From: Vitreoscilla stercoraria DSM 513
Lineage (GTDB): Bacteria; Pseudomonadota; Gammaproteobacteria; Burkholderiales; Neisseriaceae
Direction of reading: 5' to 3'
Length of the DNA: 64,000 nt
Assembly: GCF_000382305.1 (NCBI RefSeq)
Contig: NZ_KB908024.1
Span: 62,001 to 126,000 of the forward strand
Shown: positions 58,397-64,000 of the stretch, one piece after another
Layout: the number at the start of each line of letters is the position of its first letter
How positions within the stretch are numbered: the stretch's first letter is position 1
Position numbers and translations under genes: made by a program
Notes under the pieces: model-generated
Told to the model about the DNA's origin: nothing
Databases searched by the model: none
Seen by the model: the letters and a program-made list of their open reading frames with translations, nothing else

Positions 58397-59689
58397 ATGG
58401 TTAAGAATGTTGTTGTAGTTGGCTCCCAGTGGGGCGATGAAGGTAAAGGCAAAATCGTTGACTGGTTAACCGACCAAGCCAGCGGTGTGGTGCGTTATCA
58501 AGGCGGTCACAATGCGGGACACACTTTGGTAGTCGGCGGTAAAAAAACCGTTTTGCGTTTGATTCCAAGCGGCATCTTACATGCAGGCAAACGTTGCTTC
58601 ATCGGTTCAGGTGTGGTGGTTTCTCCTGAAGCTTTGTTGAAGGAAATGGCCGAATTGGAAGAGGCTGGTATCGATGTTGCGAAGCAGTTGACTATTGCGC
58701 CAACTTGCCCATTGATTTTGCCATACCATGTGGCTTTGGATCATGCACGTGAAGCGGCCAAAGGCGACAAAAAAATCGGTACAACTGGTCGCGGTATTGG
58801 CCCAGCTTATGAAGATAAAGTAGCGCGTCGTGCGGTTCGTGTGATGGATTTGTTCCAGCCTGAATTGTTGCGTCAAAAAATCGAAGACGTTTTGGCGATT
58901 TATAACTGCCAATTGGTGGGTTTATACGGTCAAGAAGCCATTGAAGCAGATGCGATTTATGATTTAGCTATGAGCTTGGCTGAAAAAATCCGTCCTATGG
59001 TCGGTGACGTTTCTCGTACTTTGTACGAAATCAATGAGCGTGGCGAATCTATTTTGTTTGAAGGTGCGCAAGGTACGTTGTTGGACATCGACCACGGTAC
59101 TTACCCATACGTTACTTCATCTAACTGTGTGGCTGGTGCTGCTTCTGCAGGTGCTGGCGTGGGTCCTCACAAATTGCATTATGTTTTGGGCATCGTTAAA
59201 GCTTACACCACTCGTGTGGGTTCAGGTCCATTCCCAACAGAATTGTTTGATGATATCGGCGCAGGCTTGGCAAAACGTGGTAATGAGTTTGGTGCGGTTA
59301 CAGGTCGCCCACGTCGTTGTGGTTGGTTCGATGCGGCTTTGATGAAGCGTTCGATTCAAGTGAACGGCATTTCAGGTATGTGCGTGACCAAATTGGACGT
59401 GATGGATGGCATGGATGAAATCAAAATCTGTGTTGGCTACACATTGCGTGGCGAAACGGTTGATATTTTCCCATTCGGTGCGGACGATGTTGCTGCTTGT
59501 GAGCCTATTTACGAAACCATGCCAGGTTGGACTGAATCAACCTTCGGCGTGAAAACGTATGATGCATTGCCTGACAATGCCAAAGCTTACTTGGCGCGTT
59601 TGGAAGAAATTTGTGGTGCGAAAATCGCCATCATTTCAACGGGTCCAGACCGTGAAGAAACCATCGTTTTGGAACACCCATTCAAATAA
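58397..59689 (+). CDS. purA: Adenylosuccinate synthetase
   Basis: 430 residues. It joins IMP and aspartate with GTP, committing purine synthesis to AMP. The N-terminal GTP loop VVVGSQWGDEGKGKIVDWL holds the catalytic Asp13-type residue, followed by QGGHNAGHT (about 35-43), TTGRGIGPAYEDK (about 131-143), and EGAQGTLLDIDHGTYPYVTSSN (about 223-244). The ATG follows GAAGTAGGAATAAACA, 20 bp after hisZ, so the two share a transcript. It ends at a DUS-pair terminator. Confidence 0.98.
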   Translation: MVKNVVVVGSQWGDEGKGKIVDWLTDQASGVVRYQGGHNAGHTLVVGGKKTVLRLIPSGILHAGKRCFIGSGVVVSPEALLKEMAELEEAGIDVAKQLTIAPTCPLILPYHVALDHAREAAKGDKKIGTTGRGIGPAYEDKVARRAVRVMDLFQPELLRQKIEDVLAIYNCQLVGLYGQEAIEADAIYDLAMSLAEKIRPMVGDVSRTLYEINERGESILFEGAQGTLLDIDHGTYPYVTSSNCVAGAASAGAGVGPHKLHYVLGIVKAYTTRVGSGPFPTELFDDIGAGLAKRGNEFGAVTGRPRRCGWFDAALMKRSIQVNGISGMCVTKLDVMDGMDEIKICVGYTLRGETVDIFPFGADDVAACEPIYETMPGWTESTFGVKTYDALPDNAKAYLARLEEICGAKIAIISTGPDREETIVLEHPFK

Positions 59690-59712
59690 TTTGAATGTTG
59701 TTTTAAAATAAA

Positions 59713-59746
59713 GAAAGCGTCCTGTAAATGTTACAGGACGCTTTTT
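59713..59746 (+). terminator. Inverted DUS-like pair plus T run after purA
   Basis: GAAAGCGTCCTGTAA (59713-59727) pairs with TTACAGGACGCTTTTT (59731-59746). The T run serves purA; the A-containing side also allows use by the convergent pgl operon. Confidence 0.9.
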
Positions 59747-59769
59747 CATGCTGGGATATCAATATAGTA

Positions 59770-61683
59770 TTAAGTAGAGGTCAATTGTTTGGCTTGCTGC
59801 TGCCAAACCAAATCACACAACGCATCGGCAGGTGTGAAAGCGGTTGGCGCTTCTATTAACAAATTGCGTACTTCTTCATAATTGCTATTGCGGCAAGCTT
59901 GGTCTAAGCGTTCTAATAAAGCTTCTAACTCTGACCATGGCAACATGATTTCATTGGCCGTCATGATGCGTTCATGCGTGCTGCGTGTGACGTTGTCACC
60001 AATGAGCAATTCTTCATACAGTTTTTCACCAGGGCGTAAACCTGTAATTTGAATTTCAATGTCACCGTGTAAGTTGTTCGCATCACGAATTTCCAAACCA
60101 CTTAAACGAATCATTTGTTTGGCCAAATCAATGATTTTGACCGATTCACCCATATCCAATACAAAGACATCGCCACCTTTACCTAATGCACCAGCTTGAA
60201 TCACCAATTGCGCTGCTTCGGGAATGGTCATGAAGTAACGGGTAATATCTTGATGGGTTAAGGTAATAGGGCCACCAGCTTCAATTTGCTTTTCAAATAC
60301 AGGAACCACCGAGCCAGATGAGCCCAATACATTGCCAAATCGTACCATGCAAAAACGGGTTTCGTGGTCAACTCGAGCGGCCAAAGCTTGTAATACCAAT
60401 TCAGCCATGCGCTTACTCGCCCCCATCGTATTGGTAGGACGCACCGCTTTATCAGTTGAAATCAATACAAAAGTTTCTACTTTGGCTTCAATGGCTGCAA
60501 GCGCACAGTGTAAAGTGCCATAAATATTATTACGCACACCTTCAATCGTATTGAACTCTACCATTGGCACATGTTTATAAGCTGCTGCATGGTAAATGGT
60601 TTGTACATCATAAGCATGCATGACAGTGAATAAGCGCTTTTGATGCTGCACCGAACCGAGTAAAGGAATCAGTTCGATATTAAGACCTTTGGCATTGATG
60701 TGCTCGCGCAATTCTTTTTCTATGCTATATAGCAAAAATTCAGAAAGCTCAAACAACAGCAAAGCCTTGGGCTGGTTGGCAATGATTTGACGGCACAGCT
60801 CAGAGCCAATGGAACCACCCGCACCAGTGACCATGACAATTTTATTCATGATATTGGCTTGAATCAGTTCTGCAATCGGTTCAACAGGCGTACGTCCTAG
60901 TAAATCGATGACCGAAACCTTTTTTAAACTTTGGATGCTGATTTTGCCTTCTACCAGCTCTAACATGCCGGGGATGGCGAGTACTTCTAAGTTTAATGGC
61001 TCTAAAAACTCTAAAATTTCTTTTTTGCTCTCGCGGCTCAAGCTAGGAATGGCCAGTAGAATTTTTTCTACATCATATTTCTGCACCAATTGTTGTATTT
61101 GCTGGGGCGAGTAGACAGTCAAATTATTGACAGTTGTATATTGCCTTTGAGCATCATCATCCACAAAAGCCACTGCATAATAGTGCTCTACTTGGCGTAT
61201 GGCTTCTAGTAATTGGGTACCAGATTGTCCTGCGCCATAAATGATAACTGGCGTATTTTTATCGAGATAACTCTCCCGAATCCATTCACGGACTATCAAA
61301 CGAGAACTGATAGTACCTACCAGTAAAACAAAAAAATACAAAATAGGTACACTACGAGGAAGTGGAAAATTGCTAAAAAATCCAATAATGACCAATGCCA
61401 AGACTGAAATGCTACTGCCTACAAGGCAGATAAACATCATTTTGGTCCCGACATAGCGAATCACTGCTCGATATAATCCTAATTTAATAAAGGTGGTGAT
61501 GGTTACAATCAGTGTAACACCTAAAACAATCCAATTAGGCACAGACAAGAGGGGTGCTAATTCAAACGTAAAACGTACCAAATAAGCAAACCAAAAAGCC
61601 AAACAAATCATGATAATATCATGAGCAATGAATATGGCTTTTTTAGCTGAGCGCGGTAAAGTTAAAATAGCATTGTAACGCAT
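59770..61683 (-). CDS. pglD: UDP-sugar 4,6-dehydratase, membrane-bound (PglD/WbpM type)
   Basis: 637 residues. Four predicted N-terminal membrane helices (about 10-110) precede a first Rossmann fold (VIIYGAGQSGTQLLEAIRQ, about 146-164). The catalytic SDR domain follows, with MVTGAGGSIGSELCRQIIA (about 283-301), ISTDKAVRPTNTMGASKRMAE (about 400-420, the Met-for-Tyr form of the active site seen in WbpM/FlaA1/PglF) and GLRPGEKLYEELLI. It converts UDP-GlcNAc to the 4-keto-6-deoxy sugar, the first step to diacetamido-bacillosamine. Last gene of the minus-strand pgl operon, 3 bp after pglC. Confidence 0.9.
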   Translation of the reverse strand: MRYNAILTLPRSAKKAIFIAHDIIMICLAFWFAYLVRFTFELAPLLSVPNWIVLGVTLIVTITTFIKLGLYRAVIRYVGTKMMFICLVGSSISVLALVIIGFFSNFPLPRSVPILYFFVLLVGTISSRLIVREWIRESYLDKNTPVIIYGAGQSGTQLLEAIRQVEHYYAVAFVDDDAQRQYTTVNNLTVYSPQQIQQLVQKYDVEKILLAIPSLSRESKKEILEFLEPLNLEVLAIPGMLELVEGKISIQSLKKVSVIDLLGRTPVEPIAELIQANIMNKIVMVTGAGGSIGSELCRQIIANQPKALLLFELSEFLLYSIEKELREHINAKGLNIELIPLLGSVQHQKRLFTVMHAYDVQTIYHAAAYKHVPMVEFNTIEGVRNNIYGTLHCALAAIEAKVETFVLISTDKAVRPTNTMGASKRMAELVLQALAARVDHETRFCMVRFGNVLGSSGSVVPVFEKQIEAGGPITLTHQDITRYFMTIPEAAQLVIQAGALGKGGDVFVLDMGESVKIIDLAKQMIRLSGLEIRDANNLHGDIEIQITGLRPGEKLYEELLIGDNVTRSTHERIMTANEIMLPWSELEALLERLDQACRNSNYEEVRNLLIEAPTAFTPADALCDLVWQQQAKQLTST

Positions 61684-61686
61684 AAA

Positions 61687-62865
61687 TTAATCTGCACAGG
61701 CTTGAGTGATGATAGAGTGAATGATGTCGATATAAGCATCCATTTCCTCATCGGTGATGGATGGGTGAGTCAAGAACATCAAGCTGGTTTCGCCTAATTC
61801 AATTGCATTGGGTAATCGTTTTTCAGGACGCCAAGGCGTGTTATCAAAGGCTTTTTCTAGATAAACTTCTGAGCAGCTGCCTTGCATGCAAGGATAACCA
61901 GTAGCGGCAATTTCAGATACAATTCGGTCTCGGTTCCAACCTGATTTAAGGTTTTCAGGACGAACAAATGCATAAAACTTGTATTGTGCATGTTCAATAT
62001 AATCAGCCACTTCGACCAAGCGAATGCATTTGAACGCTTGCAACACTTGAGTGAGACGCGCTGCATTTTGTTGGCGTTGCTGTGTCCATAATGGCATTTG
62101 GCGCAATTGAATACGTCCAATGACTGCTTGCATTTCCATCATGCGCCAATTGGTACCAAAACTCTCATGTAACCAGCGGAAACCTGCTGGATGGGTGCGA
62201 TTGTAAATGGCATCATAACTTTTACCATGGTCTTTATATGACCACATTTTGTTCCATAGACTTTCATCATTGGTTGTGACCATACCACCTTCACCGCCTG
62301 TGGTCATGATTTTGTCTTGGCAAAAAGACCAAGCACCGATATGACCAATGGATCCTACAGGATGACCTTTATATACAGCACCATGAGCTTGTGCACAATC
62401 TTCAATGACATACAAATTATGTTGTGCAGCCAAAGCCATGATGTCATCCATTTCAGCAGGCATACCAGCTAAGTGAACAACGATAATGGCTTTGGTATTG
62501 GGTGTTAAAACAGCTTCAATGCTTTGAGCAGTAATATTTTGACTGTTTAAGTCGATATCAGCAAAAATAGGATTGGCACCAGTGGTAATAATGCTTGAAA
62601 CTGAAGCTAAAAATGTACGAGAGGTCACAATGACATCATCACCGTTACCAATATTCAATGCCTTCAATGCGACATCTAACGCCAACGTACCATTGCCAAG
62701 AGCAACAGCATATTTGGTGTTGATGTATTTAGCAAATTCTTGCTCAAATTGACGACATTCTTGACCAGTCCAATAATTGACTTTATTAGAGAGTAAGACA
62801 TTTTTAACAGCATCAGCTTCTTCATGACTAAAACTTGGCCATGGTGATAATTTGGTATTTAACAT
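61687..62865 (-). CDS. pglC: Sugar aminotransferase, DegT/DnrJ/EryC1 family (PglC)
   Basis: 392 residues. PLP enzyme adding the C4 amino group to the 4-keto sugar made by the dehydratase. Seen: VALGNGTLALDVALKALNIG (about 53-72), DCAQAHGA (about 156-163) with the PLP Asp, and Schiff-base K185 in SFCQDKIMTTGGEGGMV. It lies 5 bp after the acetyltransferase and 3 bp before the dehydratase gene, so all are one operon. Part of the route to UDP-diNAcBac used for protein O-glycosylation in Neisseria. Confidence 0.92.
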   Translation of the reverse strand: MLNTKLSPWPSFSHEEADAVKNVLLSNKVNYWTGQECRQFEQEFAKYINTKYAVALGNGTLALDVALKALNIGNGDDVIVTSRTFLASVSSIITTGANPIFADIDLNSQNITAQSIEAVLTPNTKAIIVVHLAGMPAEMDDIMALAAQHNLYVIEDCAQAHGAVYKGHPVGSIGHIGAWSFCQDKIMTTGGEGGMVTTNDESLWNKMWSYKDHGKSYDAIYNRTHPAGFRWLHESFGTNWRMMEMQAVIGRIQLRQMPLWTQQRQQNAARLTQVLQAFKCIRLVEVADYIEHAQYKFYAFVRPENLKSGWNRDRIVSEIAATGYPCMQGSCSEVYLEKAFDNTPWRPEKRLPNAIELGETSLMFLTHPSITDEEMDAYIDIIHSIITQACAD

Positions 62866-62870
62866 AATTT

Positions 62871-63497
62871 TTAGCTTTTCAATCGGGCAGGTACGCCCAT
62901 GACGATAGAGTTATTATAAACATTTTGTATGACCGCTGCACCTGCTCCAACGACACAGTCTTGTCCCACTTCAACTTGTTGTTTTGTAACAGAACCAATT
63001 CCTAGCCAACTTCTATCTCCAACGCGACTGGCTCCTGCAAGATGTACACCAGGGCTAATATGGCAGAAATCTCCAATGACACAATCGTGGTCAATACTGG
63101 CAGAGGTATTGATAATGCAGGCATTTCCAATTTGGGCATTAATGTTGACAACACTATGAGCAAAAAAAACTGAACCTTGACCTAAGGTACTATATTGGCT
63201 GATATAGGCTGTTGGATGAATGATGTTTGGAATATCAAAATTCAAAGATATGGCTAACTCAAAAAATTCAGCTCGCATGCTATTGTTGCCAATACCAATA
63301 GCAATGGCGTATTCGTTTGAACTAATTTTATTTAAATCTGAAATTGTTCCAAGAATAGGCCAATGCAAGATATTATTGAGACCATCATTAAAACGATCAT
63401 CTAAAAAAGCAATGGCATCAAAAGCTTTGGTCTGTTCTGCAGTATCTGCTATAACTTTGCCATGACCGCCTGCTCCTAATATCAGTAATTTAGTCAT
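62871..63497 (-). CDS. Sugar O/N-acetyltransferase, left-handed beta-helix (separate PglB acetyltransferase half)
   Basis: 208 residues from ATG 63497, which overlaps the transferase stop by 8 bp (ATGACTAA). N-terminal nucleotide-sugar recognition part (KLLILGAGGHGKVIADTAEQ) and C-terminal hexapeptide beta-helix (about 90-205) with the catalytic His in TSASIDHDCVIGDFCHIS. Same class as Campylobacter PglD and the acetyltransferase half of neisserial PglB, acetylating the C4 amine. In Neisseria the two activities are fused; here they are separate polypeptides with coupled translation. Confidence 0.88.
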   Translation of the reverse strand: MTKLLILGAGGHGKVIADTAEQTKAFDAIAFLDDRFNDGLNNILHWPILGTISDLNKISSNEYAIAIGIGNNSMRAEFFELAISLNFDIPNIIHPTAYISQYSTLGQGSVFFAHSVVNINAQIGNACIINTSASIDHDCVIGDFCHISPGVHLAGASRVGDRSWLGIGSVTKQQVEVGQDCVVGAGAAVIQNVYNNSIVMGVPARLKS

Positions 63498-64000
63498 TTT
63501 TACTACCAGTGAATTTGCTAATTGTGACTTCACCTTCTGCTGAGATGCCTTCTTTAATAAACACTTTTTTTACAGTTAATAAAAGTATTTTAATATCTAG
63601 CCAGAATGATTGATTATTAATATACCAAACATCTAATTTAAATTTCTCTTCCCAGCTTATGGCGTTACGTCCATTGACTTGTGCCCAGCCAGTAATACCA
63701 GGACGTACTTCATGACGACGATATTGTTCTTGGTTATATAGTGGTAAATATTCCATTAGTAACGGTCTAGGGCCGACTAAGCTCATATCACCCTTAAGTA
63801 CATTCCATAATCCTGGTAATTCATCCAAACTGGTTGAACGTAACTTTTGACCAAATGGTGTTAAACGCTCTGAATCAGGTAAGGCGTTACCATTACTGTC
63901 GGTAGCATTTAACATACTTCTAAACTTATACATTTTAAAAGGTTTACCATTTAAGCCCGGTCGTATTTGAGAAAAAATAACAGGAGACCCTAAATTTCTA
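63490..64000 (-). CDS. Undecaprenyl-phosphate sugar phosphotransferase (PglB transferase half), 5' end beyond window
   Basis: The frame stays open to the window edge at 64000, so only about the last 170 residues are present. It shows the C-terminal core of bacterial polyprenyl sugar transferases: LGSPVIFSQIRPGLNGKPFKMYKFRSM, the catalytic acidic pair region LDELPGLWNVLKGDMSLVGPRPLL, and RPGITGWAQVNGRN. It transfers the phospho-sugar to the lipid carrier to start glycan assembly. The missing N-terminus should carry a membrane helix. Its stop overlaps the acetyltransferase start. Confidence 0.9.
   Translation of the reverse strand, partial: RNLGSPVIFSQIRPGLNGKPFKMYKFRSMLNATDSNGNALPDSERLTPFGQKLRSTSLDELPGLWNVLKGDMSLVGPRPLLMEYLPLYNQEQYRRHEVRPGITGWAQVNGRNAISWEEKFKLDVWYINNQSFWLDIKILLLTVKKVFIKEGISAEGEVTISKFTGSKND

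Noticed and set aside
1698..59746. Dispersed GCGTCCTGTAA repeats as a CRISPR array, REP element or insertion-sequence ends
   Set aside because: Spacing is irregular over tens of kb with ordinary genes between, there are no adjacent transposase or cas genes, and single copies occur inside conserved genes; this fits uptake sequences.

Overview
The window is chromosomal DNA of a moderately AT-rich betaproteobacterium, almost certainly a member of the Neisseriaceae. The evidence is the gene order rpsB-tsf-pyrH-frr-uppS-cdsA-dxr-rseP-bamA-skp-lpxD-fabZ-lpxA, the hisZ-purA pair, a pgl-type sugar locus, and above all a short word scattered in more than forty copies that looks like a DNA uptake sequence (DUS). 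The word here is close to AAGCGTCCTGTAAA and differs from the Neisseria word GCCGTCTGAA. I cannot name the genus from sequence alone. No prophage, insertion sequence, CRISPR array or rRNA operon was seen.

Layout. 1-2.7 kb: 3' end of lysS, a small lipoprotein, an unknown Trp-rich protein, a TM2-domain protein and 5-formyl-THF cyclo-ligase. 2.8-15.5 kb: a long co-directional run for translation (rpsB, tsf, frr), UMP kinase, isoprenoid and phospholipid synthesis (uppS, cdsA, dxr), and envelope assembly and lipid A (rseP, bamA, skp, lpxD, fabZ, lpxA). 15.7-24.9 kb: an MFS transporter, lpxB-rnhB, pyrD, xerC and small housekeeping or unknown genes. 25.1-25.7 kb: a six-tRNA operon with repeated Pro and His genes. 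26-32.5 kb: folD, a two-domain GNAT/PLP protein, a methyltransferase, and a leuA carrying an extra N-terminal HTH-like domain. 33-44 kb: a butanediol-type dehydrogenase, then a fatty-acid degradation block (TetR regulator, fadE, fadL-like porin, hydroxyacyl-CoA dehydrogenase/enoyl-CoA hydratase, thiolase). 44.3-47.2 kb: gabT-gabD for GABA catabolism. 47.2-49.4 kb: two unknown genes, one with an HNH-like zinc site. 49.6-59.7 kb: recO-pdxJ-acpS-nudix, ubiK, comM, a SPOR protein, dsbA, uppP, hisZ-purA. 59.8-64 kb: a minus-strand pgl-type operon for a diacetamido-bacillosamine-like sugar, running off the window.

How it fits together. The fad block forms a full beta-oxidation route: FadL-like import, FadE dehydrogenation, hydration and oxidation by the bifunctional enzyme, and thiolysis. 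A palindrome overlapping the tetR promoter suggests self-regulation. Thirteen inward-facing inverted pairs of the DUS-like word sit after genes, several followed by T runs, so they probably double as terminators; comM, a natural-transformation helicase gene, is also present. The points most worth checking are the HTH-LeuA fusion, the GNAT/class V aminotransferase fusion, the FadL-like porin with a heptad-repeat insert, the non-canonical DUS dialect and the unfused PglB halves. No wholly new multi-gene system is clearly demonstrated.
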